A program made the position numbers and the translations under genes. Source: an uncultured Thiothrix sp. (lineage in GTDB: Bacteria; Pseudomonadota; Gammaproteobacteria; Thiotrichales; Thiotrichaceae). Taken from it: a stretch of 64,000 nucleotides of DNA. Numbering within the stretch: position 1 is the stretch's first letter; every line of letters begins with the position of its first letter. The DNA lies in NCBI RefSeq assembly GCF_937873765.1, contig NZ_CALMZC010000050.1, positions 25,404 through 89,403 of the forward strand, in the 5' to 3' direction. Of this stretch, positions 44,857-52,792 are shown piece after piece. The notes beneath the pieces were generated by a model, which ran no database searches, had not been told where the DNA came from, and worked only from the letters and a program-made list of their open reading frames with translations.

Positions 44857-45639
44857 ATGTTAACGCATCCACAATTTGATCCTGTTGCTCTCAGTATTGG
44901 CCCGCTGAAAATTCATTGGTATGGGCTAATGTATGTAATTGGCTTTTTGGGCTTTTTAATGCTTGGTAAACAACGCGCCCGCCAACCGGGTAGCTTATTC
45001 AAGCCTGACCAAGTCGACGACATGATGTTTTGGGGTGCGCTTGGTGTCGTACTCGGTGGGCGTGTGGGTTATATGTTCTTTTATAACTTCAAGTCGTTCT
45101 TAAGCGATCCACTTTCCTTCTTCCAAGTTTGGGATGGGGGTATGAGCTTTCATGGTGGTTTACTGGGTGTAACCTTGGTGATGTTTTTACTCGCCCGCAA
45201 ATGGAAGATTAACGTACTGAGCCTAGCTGACTTTGTTGCCCCGCTGATTCCGATTGGTTTAGGTGCAGGGCGCATTGGCAACTTCATTAATGGTGAATTA
45301 TGGGGTCGCACCACTGACGTGTCTTGGGGCATGGTTTTTCCTCAAGCGGACTCGCTGCCGCGTCATCCCTCACAACTTTATCAAGCCTTTTTTGAAGGTT
45401 TAGTGCTCTTTACAGTGCTATGGATTTTTATCCGTCAGCCTCGCCCTACCGGTGCGGTCACTGGCTTATTTTTAGCACTATATGGGTCATTCCGCTTCTT
45501 TACAGAATTTTTCCGTGAGCCAGATATTCAACTAAAGTTCGTGGCTTTTGATTGGCTCACTCAAGGCCAACTGCTGAGTATTCCAATGATTTTAGCGGGT
45601 TTAGGCTTAATAGTTTGGGCTTACAAACAGCGCGCTTAA
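44857..45639 (+). CDS. lgt: prolipoprotein diacylglyceryl transferase
   Basis: A 260-residue inner-membrane enzyme with about seven helices that transfers diacylglycerol to the lipobox cysteine of prolipoproteins. It shows IHWYGLMYVIGFLGF, the arginine-containing GGRVGYMFFYN, the signature GAGRIGNFINGELWGR and RHPSQLYQAFFEG. It would act on lipoproteins such as PilW, BamB and MltB in this window. It may be co-transcribed with trpDC. It ends seven bases from the convergent acetyltransferase gene. Confidence 0.96.
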   Translation: MLTHPQFDPVALSIGPLKIHWYGLMYVIGFLGFLMLGKQRARQPGSLFKPDQVDDMMFWGALGVVLGGRVGYMFFYNFKSFLSDPLSFFQVWDGGMSFHGGLLGVTLVMFLLARKWKINVLSLADFVAPLIPIGLGAGRIGNFINGELWGRTTDVSWGMVFPQADSLPRHPSQLYQAFFEGLVLFTVLWIFIRQPRPTGAVTGLFLALYGSFRFFTEFFREPDIQLKFVAFDWLTQGQLLSIPMILAGLGLIVWAYKQRA

Positions 45640-45645
45640 GGTAGT

Positions 45646-46167
45646 TTAACCCTCTGTCGCTTGTAGCGGGGTTGTTAAAATTAGTTGGTAAAAGGCCAAA
45701 TCTAACCAGCGCTCAAACTTAAAACCAGCTTGTTGAATAGTTCCTGCATGCAAAAAACCTAAACTTGCATGCAGGGCAATACTCGCTGCATTCTGCGCAT
45801 CAATCCCAGCGATTAATAGATGATAATTTTGTGCCTCAGCCTCCTGAATCAGTGCTTGCAATAAACGTTTTCCTAAGCCTTGACCACGCTGTTCAGGATG
45901 CACATAGATCGAATGCTCGACACTGTATTTATACGCAGGATACGGGCGAAAACTGCCATAGCTCGCGAAGGCTAACAACTTGCCATCTTGTTCTAAACCT
46001 ATCACTGGAAAATGCCCAAGTCTCTTCGCTTCAAACCACTGCTGCATAAAACTGAGCGTGCGGGGCTGATACTCATATAAGGCAGTTGAATGAGTAATGA
46101 CATGGTTAAAAATTTCCAGAATGCTGACTGCATGTAGCTCATAGTTACAGCGAATTAATTCAGGCAT
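45646..46167 (-). CDS. GNAT-family N-acetyltransferase (phosphinothricin acetyltransferase-like)
   Basis: A 173-residue acetyltransferase. The acetyl-CoA loop is HPEQRGQGLGKRLLQALIQEA, and the opening segment IRCNYELHAVSILEIFNHVITHSTALYEYQPRT plus GSFRPYPAYKYSVEHSIYV resemble the Pat/YwnH group that acetylates amino-acid-like compounds. Physiological substrates in this group are often methionine derivatives or unknown. The ribosome binding site is weak. A long RNA-like stem lies between its upstream side and rdgC. Confidence 0.82.
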   Translation of the reverse strand: MPELIRCNYELHAVSILEIFNHVITHSTALYEYQPRTLSFMQQWFEAKRLGHFPVIGLEQDGKLLAFASYGSFRPYPAYKYSVEHSIYVHPEQRGQGLGKRLLQALIQEAEAQNYHLLIAGIDAQNAASIALHASLGFLHAGTIQQAGFKFERWLDLAFYQLILTTPLQATEG

Positions 46168-46259
46168 GGTAAGGAATCCGATAAAAGGCCGTGAAAATGC
46201 TCACGTATTAAACAAAACTGTCATGCAAATCGTTTAAGATGTACTAAACTCTTGGCATG

Positions 46260-46348
46260 AATTGACAGAGGATGGCCTTCAAGCCGGAACGTGAAGGTGG
46301 AGGAGATTTCTACCAGAATAAACGTTGGAGGGTCATTCTCTGTCAGTT
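46260..46348. other. 89-base element closed by an 18-bp stem (ncRNA or small mobile palindrome candidate)
   Basis: Bases 46260-46277 pair with 46331-46348 over 18 consecutive pairs, three of them G-U, with no gap. The enclosed 53 bases contain a smaller hairpin (TTCA 46278-46281 with TGAA 46292-46295). Read rightward there are GGA motifs in AGGATGG, CCGGAAC, TGGAGGAG and TTGGAGG, some unpaired. There is no T tract on either strand, no coding frame and no flanking direct repeat. It sits between two leftward genes. The G-U pairs favour a rightward RNA, because they become A-C mismatches in the opposite strand's RNA. Confidence 0.5.
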
Positions 46349-46366
46349 TCTCTCTAACTGCTCTCT

Positions 46367-47272
46367 TTAAGCTTTTGGTGGATTAAAGCAAGCCATTAAC
46401 TCAGCTAATAAGCGTGATACTTCACCTGTCATCAAGGTAAATTCAATATCTTTACGCTCTTCATAAGACTGCGGATCTTGCTCGTTCAACTGCTCATCAA
46501 AGACATCCAAAAATTTCAGACGTTTAATCTGCAAACTCTCAGTCAAGACAAAACTTAAACGCTGATCCCAAGTCAACATCAACTTAGAGACCAATTTACC
46601 ACTGGCGAGGTTTGACTTAACTTCTTCAGTGAGCAACTCATGCTTTTTGAATACAGCGACACTTTGATCATCACCTTGGCTACGCAACTCACATTCTTCA
46701 CCCAGTTCAAATTTGGGCGGTAACACACCTTCAGTGAGCCAATGGGTCATTAAGAACGTCGGGCTATTACTCGTTTCTGGAGCCACAATTGGCAGGCCAT
46801 CCATCGATTTACGCAGCAAGGCAGTTAAACGCTCTGCTTGAGTCGCTGAAGCGGTATTCACCACTAGCCATAGCCCATTCGGGTCAATCCAAGCATCTAG
46901 TTGACGAGTGCGGGTAAAGGCTTGAGGGAGTAATTCAAATTCGATTTGCTCACGCATATCCTTCTTTTCACGGCTGCTGAGCTTACGATTTTCTTTTTCT
47001 TGCAGTTCACTGACACGCTCGTCTAACTCCTCTTTGACCACAGCAGAGGGCAACATGCGTTCTTGATGTGCCATACTAATCCAGATATAGCCATTGGCCG
47101 CATGCACCAAAGATGCAGATTGCTTACCCAAAGGCGCGACCCAACCACTGCTTTCGCGTTGGTCTTTTAAACAAGGAATAAAAGATCGGACTGTTAATTG
47201 CTCATGCAAAGCTTCTGCCGTTAAGGGAAAAACTTGCTGCAGTTTATAGAGATAGAGATTTTTGAACCACAT
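46367..47272 (-). CDS. rdgC: recombination-associated protein RdgC
   Basis: About 301 residues. RdgC forms a ring-shaped dimer around double-stranded DNA and restrains RecA loading. The N-terminal MWFKNLYLYKL, the middle SREKKDMREQIEFELLPQAF helix and LDAWIDPNGLWLVVNTASA are characteristic, and the C-terminal KRLKFLDVF is present. I start at ATG 47272 to match the family opening MWFKNL; a GTG five codons earlier is possible and would leave AAAGGA inside the coding region. It is monocistronic. Confidence 0.94.
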   Translation of the reverse strand: MWFKNLYLYKLQQVFPLTAEALHEQLTVRSFIPCLKDQRESSGWVAPLGKQSASLVHAANGYIWISMAHQERMLPSAVVKEELDERVSELQEKENRKLSSREKKDMREQIEFELLPQAFTRTRQLDAWIDPNGLWLVVNTASATQAERLTALLRKSMDGLPIVAPETSNSPTFLMTHWLTEGVLPPKFELGEECELRSQGDDQSVAVFKKHELLTEEVKSNLASGKLVSKLMLTWDQRLSFVLTESLQIKRLKFLDVFDEQLNEQDPQSYEERKDIEFTLMTGEVSRLLAELMACFNPPKA

Positions 47273-47326
47273 GTCCTTTGCACTCACGCCGCTATCAAGG
47301 CGGCGATTATGCAGGAAAGCTTAGGC

Positions 47327-48526
47327 TCAAACAAATGGAACTGCACCGAATCCTGACCAAGGATTATTCACCCCAAACCAGCGGCTAGCTAAGGTACCGT
47401 ACACTGCACGGAAATCGGTGGTCATATAGAGGTTACCATCGCCATCTAAATCTTTTAGCCGCGGATTCTCCCCAAATACGCGTCCACCAGAGACACGCCC
47501 GCCCATGACTAATTGTACCGAAGCTGTACCATGATCAGTGCCACCACCACGGTTTTCTTGCACACGGCGTCCAAACTCAGAGTAGGTCATAACAATCACA
47601 TCATCCCAGCGCCCATGCTGCTTCATGGTTTCGCCGAAAGAATTGAGAGCCGCAGCCAATTCAAATAGCAGATTATTATGCACATTGATCTGGTTGGCAT
47701 GCGTGTCATAGCCACTATGCTCGACTTTATACACGGCCGTATCGACATTATTTAAAATCATCTGCGCAACTGATTCTAGTTTACGACCTAATACACTTGT
47801 TGAAAAACCAGCCAAATGTTGCGGATTGGACATTTTTTCTCTTAATTGCTTACCAGCATCATGTAATTGATGTTGAATATTTACCACATGCCTTAAAGCT
47901 GGACTACCACGATCAGTCGGCTGAATGTCCTCAACCAAATCAACTTGACTCAAAAACACTTGGGGACTTTGCATCGCAATTGTATGACAATCTTTGCCCG
48001 CCATAGGGCCTAAGCCTTCGCCGAGGATAATACCGTGTAAACCTTGCTTATATTGGGGTAAAACTTGGGCTAACCAACCGATTTCTGAATGCTCGAAAGC
48101 ACTCGTGGCTGTCTCCCAAATATCGCTAGAACGAAAATGAGATAAGACACCATGCGGATAGCCAACGCCCTGAATCCAAGCTAAATCACCCTCTTCCCAC
48201 CAACGGCGCAAACTGGTCATGTAAGGATTAACTGACATGCCATTATCCAATGGAAATTCTTTTAACTTATGCTCAGGAACTTTGGCAAGAGAACGGTATT
48301 TGGCATACTGTGAATAATCACGTTGTGGAACAAGGGTATTTAAACCATCATTGCCACCTGCCAATTTAATCAGCACAACCGCTTTCTGACGCTTGGAACT
48401 GGAAACTAATTTTTCGCTGGCTTCAGTCTTATTTTTTGTTTTACGCTCTGCTGCCCAAGCCAGCTCTGGCAACAGTCCAGCTGCAGGCAACGCGCCCGCT
48501 AGCTTCAAAAAACCACGTCTATTCAT
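47327..48526 (-). CDS. DUF1501 protein with Tat-type signal
   Basis: A protein of about 399 residues. The N-terminus MNRRGFLKLAGALPAAG is a twin-arginine-type signal peptide. The mature protein is of the DUF1501 family, related to sulfatase/alkaline-phosphatase-like folds: VVLIKLAGGNDGLNTLVP, VGYPHGVLSHFRSSDIWET and MTYSEFGRRVQENRGGGTDHG, where the aspartate and histidine positions typical of a metal site appear. It is presumably exported folded. GAGGGG precedes ATG 48526. It follows a DUF1800 gene on the same strand after 81 bases; the two families are usually found together. Function is unknown. Confidence 0.88.
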   Translation of the reverse strand: MNRRGFLKLAGALPAAGLLPELAWAAERKTKNKTEASEKLVSSSKRQKAVVLIKLAGGNDGLNTLVPQRDYSQYAKYRSLAKVPEHKLKEFPLDNGMSVNPYMTSLRRWWEEGDLAWIQGVGYPHGVLSHFRSSDIWETATSAFEHSEIGWLAQVLPQYKQGLHGIILGEGLGPMAGKDCHTIAMQSPQVFLSQVDLVEDIQPTDRGSPALRHVVNIQHQLHDAGKQLREKMSNPQHLAGFSTSVLGRKLESVAQMILNNVDTAVYKVEHSGYDTHANQINVHNNLLFELAAALNSFGETMKQHGRWDDVIVMTYSEFGRRVQENRGGGTDHGTASVQLVMGGRVSGGRVFGENPRLKDLDGDGNLYMTTDFRAVYGTLASRWFGVNNPWSGFGAVPFV

Positions 48527-48607
48527 AAAACCCCTCAAAACCTCATTTTACACAAGTGCCCACTTATTATTTTTTATCAAGCACTACCCACAGACTCAAA
48601 CGTATCA

Positions 48608-49897
48608 TCAAGAAACTTGGAAAGCCGGGTCAAGCATTAGTGCATTGGCTAAGCGTCGATTTCCAGGAATATCGGGTAATTTATTAACGGGTGGTACGGC
48701 CAGCATCCACTCCAGCATTTCTTGCTGATTTTTTGGCGGTAAGCGTAAACCAGTATCAACTCGGCGATTTAAATTACCCCGTGAAACTTTGGACAAATAA
48801 GAAGCACGTACTAATAAAGTTTGTGTACTAATCCAATGCTCACCTCCTAGCCACCCACGCACATTCGGCGGATCAAATAACTGTTGTCCCATTAAACGGC
48901 ATAGATTGACCATTTCACCAATACTTTCGCGAGGATAATTGGCCATGCGCACTGTACCAATCAATAATTCCACGGGTGACTTTACTAAAGTACCACGACT
49001 ACTTGACTCCCAGAATTGGGGACTATTAAAAACTGCGCGCAACAAAGCTTTAATATCATAATCCGCACGGCGAAATTGAGCTGCTAAGGACTGTACTGTA
49101 AGTTTATCTGGGCGATTACCACTGACAAACTGCTGCCATACCCTTTCAACTAAGCGCTCTGAGGTTTTTGGATGCTCAACAAGCATATCAATTAACTCAT
49201 CACCACTAAAAGCGCGTGTCCGACCTAAGACGGTAACCGGACTGCCATCATGTTGATCCGCATTGAAAACATAATTACCGCTTTGGTCAACGCCCCAACC
49301 AGTAAATACCTTTGCTACCGCTTTTACATCCGCTTGTCCGTATTCGCTCGAACCTACGGTAAAAAGCTCCAATAATTCTCTAGCAAAGTTTTCGTTCGGG
49401 CGTCCCTTAACATTCTCATAGCCATCTAGGTAAACCAACATCGCTGGATCACGGGCGACTGCCTTAAGCAAGTTACGGAAATTACCCAAAGCATGCTGAC
49501 GTAACATCAGATTTTGCTTATGTAGTAAACTAGGTTGTAAGGTTTTTTGAATCGAAGAAGGGAAATAATTATGCCAAAACAAGGTCATACGCTCAATAAA
49601 TGGCGACGAACTTAGTAGCATTTGTGCAATCCACCAACCCTGTAAGTGTTTACCTTCGGTTTGTGCGATTGACCAAGCATCTTTACGACCTTCAGCGCTA
49701 ATATCGCGCATTGGCTCCAACTTGTGCCACGGAGTAAACGCGGGAGCGGGTCTAATTGGTGCAGGCGCAGGATTTAAGACGACTTCAACCGCCTTTTCCC
49801 GAGTTAACCCCTCCAATTTTTTAACGCTATCCCACTCTACACCTAGCCCTGTGCGGGACACAAGATGACGAGCCTCACTGAATGTGAGCATGTTCAT
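48608..49897 (-). CDS. DUF1800 protein, partner of the DUF1501 protein
   Basis: About 429 residues of the DUF1800 family. Typical stretches are LTFSEARHLVSRTGLG, ERMTLFWHNYFPSS, NFARELLELFTVGSSEYGQADV and MGQQLFDPPNVRGWLGGEHWIS. No classical signal peptide is seen, although DUF1800 proteins are usually considered envelope-associated. It lies upstream of the DUF1501 gene, so the two very likely form an operon. The frame opens at a TTG (49903); I choose ATG 49897, with ATG 49891 as an alternative. An inverted repeat at 49958-49989 lies in the promoter area. Confidence 0.87.
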   Translation of the reverse strand: MNMLTFSEARHLVSRTGLGVEWDSVKKLEGLTREKAVEVVLNPAPAPIRPAPAFTPWHKLEPMRDISAEGRKDAWSIAQTEGKHLQGWWIAQMLLSSSPFIERMTLFWHNYFPSSIQKTLQPSLLHKQNLMLRQHALGNFRNLLKAVARDPAMLVYLDGYENVKGRPNENFARELLELFTVGSSEYGQADVKAVAKVFTGWGVDQSGNYVFNADQHDGSPVTVLGRTRAFSGDELIDMLVEHPKTSERLVERVWQQFVSGNRPDKLTVQSLAAQFRRADYDIKALLRAVFNSPQFWESSSRGTLVKSPVELLIGTVRMANYPRESIGEMVNLCRLMGQQLFDPPNVRGWLGGEHWISTQTLLVRASYLSKVSRGNLNRRVDTGLRLPPKNQQEMLEWMLAVPPVNKLPDIPGNRRLANALMLDPAFQVS

Positions 49898-49957
49898 AGG
49901 CAACCATCATCAGCAACAGTAGAAATTAAGCCCATTAAGAATAACACTATTCTTTTA

Positions 49958-49989
49958 CACGAAACTGTTTAAATATTAACCATTTCGTG
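49958..49989. promoter_or_regulatory. inverted repeat upstream of the DUF1800/DUF1501 operon
   Basis: CACGAAA (49958-49964) and TTTCGTG (49983-49989) are seven-base arms separated by 18 AT-rich bases, about 60 bases before the DUF1800 start. Size and position suit an operator. Confidence 0.35.
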
Positions 49990-50067
49990 CAAAATACAGT
50001 CGAAAAACTTATTGAAGCCCCGTTTTTTTAAAAATGTATAAAAATCAATCTATTTACGAACATTAAC

Positions 50068-50095
50068 TACGGCTTTAAGTCTAGCTAAAGCCGTA
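50068..50095. terminator. ten-bp stem after the lytic transglycosylase gene
   Basis: TACGGCTTTA (50068-50077) and TAAAGCCGTA (50086-50095) pair perfectly around an eight-base loop, 37 bases beyond the leftward stop at 50133. A clear T tract is missing on the leftward strand, so termination may be partial. Confidence 0.5.
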
Positions 50096-50132
50096 CTAGC
50101 TTGTTATTTTTAGCGACTAACGGACTTTGCTT

Positions 50133-51491
50133 TTAATTTATGCTACCTATATTATTTTTAACTGCATTCGCCAGTTGGTGCACTGCCATTGCATAGTAAT
50201 TGCTGTGATTATAGCGGGTAATCACGTAAAAGTTGTTGTAACCAATCCAAGGCTCCTTGTAGCCACCTGGTACGGTGGATAAGGCCAACAAATGGGTTCT
50301 TGAGGTATTACTCCAGCGACCATGCTTTGGAGCGACTCCAATTTGTGCTAATTGTCCTGGAGAATACTTAACTTTAAAACCATCTGGAACCCGCGCATAA
50401 TCATTAGAAGAAACATCCGCAGGCACTGCTACCTCTTGCCCGTTACGCCAGCCATGTTGAGCAAAATAATTAGCAATACTGCCAATAGCATCCACCGGAT
50501 TCCATAAGTCTTTTACACCATCACCATCAAAATCAACAGCATAACCATGGAAACTGCTAGGCATAAATTGCCCATAACCCATCGCCCCTGCATAAGACCC
50601 TTTAGGTGCTAAAGGATCCATCCGTTCAGTACGAGTCATCAACATATAATCGGCTAATTCTTCAAAGAAAAAATCGCTGCGGCGTTGATTGGTTAAAGCC
50701 GAAGTAGTGAGCGCATCAATCACACGGTGCTTGCCTAAAATACGCCCCCAACGTGTTTCAACACCCATAATCCCAATAATATACTCCGGATCAACCCCAT
50801 ATTGTTGGTGTGCCCTCTGTAAATGCCCCGCATATTGACGCCAGAATTGTGTACCCTTTTGAATATTGGCTGGAGTTACAAATTTAGAACGATAACTATA
50901 CCAACCACCAGGGCTACTAGCAGATGCAGGACTGGCCCAAAGCCTTGCTACTTCGTCGCGATTACGTACTTGTGAAAAAACACCCAATAAATAATTACGG
51001 TTAAACCCACGAGCTGACATTTGCTCAATGAATGACAGTAAACGTGGATCACCTGCAAAATCGCCCGTCAAGGAAGTCGCATAGTAATTACCTACTCCCT
51101 TACCGCCATAAGTGACAGATACAGGGCCTGAGCCTTGCTGAGTTTTGGCATAAGCTGGTTGCTGATGTGTATGTTTACGCGGTTGCCTTTGTGTTTGTGC
51201 ACGTTGTTGCTTCTGAGCTTGTTGCCGATCCCATTCTTGCTGACGCAGTTGACGTAATTGCGCCAAACGTTGCTGAGCCGCCGAGACTTTTTTCGGTTGA
51301 CTACTAGCAGTTGATTGAGTTGGACGAGCAGGTGCACGTACCACCGTTGGTTGTTCAGTTGTTTGCTTAGGGGCGGTGCTATCCACACTGACTGTCTCAT
51401 TTGCGTTTTGTGGTGTTGCTGTACAGCCACTTAAAACTCCAAAACAACTGGTCAACATGACGCCACCTAACCATAAACGACCTGCTTTCAT
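50133..51491 (-). CDS. MltB-family membrane-bound lytic murein transglycosylase
   Basis: A 452-residue lipoprotein. The lipobox LSGC gives a lipidated cysteine at residue 23. A long Gln/Arg-rich, proline-containing linker runs to about residue 140. The catalytic domain is of the MltB/SltB type with the acid glutamate in IIGIMGVETRWGRILGKHR, and YGQFMPSSFHGYAVDFDGDGVKDLWN, a segment that can bind calcium. It cleaves peptidoglycan glycan strands to 1,6-anhydro ends. AAAGGAG precedes ATG 51491. The linker is longer than in Escherichia coli MltB. The leftward neighbour is the DUF1800 gene. Confidence 0.9.
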   Translation of the reverse strand: MKAGRLWLGGVMLTSCFGVLSGCTATPQNANETVSVDSTAPKQTTEQPTVVRAPARPTQSTASSQPKKVSAAQQRLAQLRQLRQQEWDRQQAQKQQRAQTQRQPRKHTHQQPAYAKTQQGSGPVSVTYGGKGVGNYYATSLTGDFAGDPRLLSFIEQMSARGFNRNYLLGVFSQVRNRDEVARLWASPASASSPGGWYSYRSKFVTPANIQKGTQFWRQYAGHLQRAHQQYGVDPEYIIGIMGVETRWGRILGKHRVIDALTTSALTNQRRSDFFFEELADYMLMTRTERMDPLAPKGSYAGAMGYGQFMPSSFHGYAVDFDGDGVKDLWNPVDAIGSIANYFAQHGWRNGQEVAVPADVSSNDYARVPDGFKVKYSPGQLAQIGVAPKHGRWSNTSRTHLLALSTVPGGYKEPWIGYNNFYVITRYNHSNYYAMAVHQLANAVKNNIGSIN

Positions 51492-51556
51492 CCACTACTC
51501 CTTTATTGATTTAATTCATTGTCAATGCGTGCTCTTCTGTGAAGCACTGGCTAAAT

Positions 51557-52147
51557 TTAGTTAGTAAAATTCATAAAATTAGGAACCTCTTCCGCCACTG
51601 GTGGCATTTGATTAGCGACTGCATCCCCGACCGTCACTGGATCAGGTGAGCTAAAAGAAGGAAAACGCCAACCACCGGGCATATAGCCCAAATCATGCGG
51701 CGCATTAATCATTTTATCCCACATATCCGAAGTCTGATCAGTATAAAAATCAGGCCAAATATAGCGCGTATCACCCCAAGATTTAGTTTCTTTTTTTACT
51801 TGTGGAGCTGGGGCAGGTTTCGGACCTGGCATAGCAGGTTGACTCGAATTATAAGGACTGGTGTAAGTGTAACTAGGGGTAGCAGTAGGCATCGAATTTA
51901 TATAAGGTGTTCTTACTGGTGCATTATTGGGATAAACTGCATAGGGTACTGGCAACGACTGTACATAGTAGGGATTCTGCATCGTATAAGGATACATTGT
52001 ATAATTTGGCGAGAATGGATAATAAGCGCTGTTAGGAGCCAATGTAGGATAAGCAGGTGTTGGACTCATAGGAAAACTGTAGTTGCCCTGAGCGAAAGCA
52101 CTGCTAGCTAAGCTAAACAGCAACAGCCCTAAATTAATTTTGTGCAT
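51557..52147 (-). CDS. secreted tyrosine/proline-rich protein, function unknown
   Basis: A 196-residue protein with a clean signal peptide (LGLLLFSLASSAFA, cleavage near residue 19). The next 90 residues are rich in Tyr, Pro, Asn, Ser and Met in short repeats such as YYPFSPNYTMYPY and NPYYVQSLPVPYAVYP; about 18 tyrosines in total. After a proline/lysine linker, the C-terminal 75 residues look folded (YIWPDFYTDQTSDMWDKMINAPHDLGYMPGGWRFPSF). No cysteine is present. Composition resembles structural proteins such as those coating periplasmic sulfur globules, but I cannot show homology. GAGGAA precedes ATG 52147. Confidence 0.75.
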   Translation of the reverse strand: MHKINLGLLLFSLASSAFAQGNYSFPMSPTPAYPTLAPNSAYYPFSPNYTMYPYTMQNPYYVQSLPVPYAVYPNNAPVRTPYINSMPTATPSYTYTSPYNSSQPAMPGPKPAPAPQVKKETKSWGDTRYIWPDFYTDQTSDMWDKMINAPHDLGYMPGGWRFPSFSSPDPVTVGDAVANQMPPVAEEVPNFMNFTN

Positions 52148-52474
52148 GGTATGGAATTCCTCGATAAATGGCTATTAACAGCATAACAGAGGTAATAAAC
52201 TGTAAGCTTAGCTATTACCCGCCCTTAAGTATTACTTTTTAAGAAAAAACCGCAGCCTAAGTTAAAAATTATTAATTATTTGGACAGATCACTATCCTAT
52301 GGTTAATAAACCGGACAGGAACCCAACAGATACATTAGCGGAATTAGTATAACGATCTTTTACCAAAACACTATTCGCAAATAGCGCGCATTGCCCATTA
52401 GTGCTCATCCTATCAATTGGTATTGATTAGCTCAAAGCTAGTTTGATTAAACCAAATCCATTTATAATAGACCA
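52148..52474. other. 327-base AT-rich gap
   Basis: No coding sequence is supported. GGACAG occurs twice (near 52279 and 52312). TAGC-TCAAA-GCTA (52428-52440) is a small hairpin just beyond the end of the leftward 99-residue gene and may help end the cbb transcript. The rest shows nothing I can name; it should contain the promoter of the leftward Tyr/Pro-rich gene. Confidence 0.45.
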
Positions 52475-52774
52475 TTAATCATTTTCATCTAGTTCCGCAT
52501 TCCAGCCTAATGCACGCGCTTTTGCCATAGCATGCGCGTGAATTTTTTCATGGCGTTGCTGCAACTCTGGTGGTAGGCGACTGGGTAAATGCCCGTACTT
52601 TGACCATTCTGCATGAACTTTTTCGTATAGGTTTTGTAACATTCCCGCGTTCCAGCCTGCACATTGCTCGGTTTCGGGTAGTATACCAAAAATCCACGCA
52701 TCACGAATCAGCGTTCCTACTGGACTCATACCAAATTGTGCATCACTTTGTAAACCTGCGTATTGTCCGCTCAT
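52475..52774 (-). CDS. small conserved-looking protein at the end of the RuBisCO operon
   Basis: A 99-residue soluble protein with no signal peptide. It opens with a glycine-containing region and LIRDAWIFGILPETEQCAGW, followed by two amphipathic helices (NAGMLQNLYEKVHAEWSKYG and PPELQQRHEKIHAHAMAKARALGW) and an acidic tail. I recall similar small proteins next to cbbO in other sulfur and iron oxidisers, but this was not checked. It starts 18 bases after cbbO with AGGAA upstream, so it is almost certainly co-transcribed. It could assist the CbbQO activase or RuBisCO; no motif reveals how. Confidence 0.75.
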   Translation of the reverse strand: MSGQYAGLQSDAQFGMSPVGTLIRDAWIFGILPETEQCAGWNAGMLQNLYEKVHAEWSKYGHLPSRLPPELQQRHEKIHAHAMAKARALGWNAELDEND

Positions 52775-52792
52775 GGTGTTCCTGCGTTGAGT

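Noticed and set aside
46260..46348. tRNA, 4.5S RNA, c-di-GMP or guanidine riboswitch
   Set aside because: The 18-bp terminal stem and inner sequence do not show a tRNA cloverleaf, the SRP loop or the conserved cores of those riboswitches that I know.
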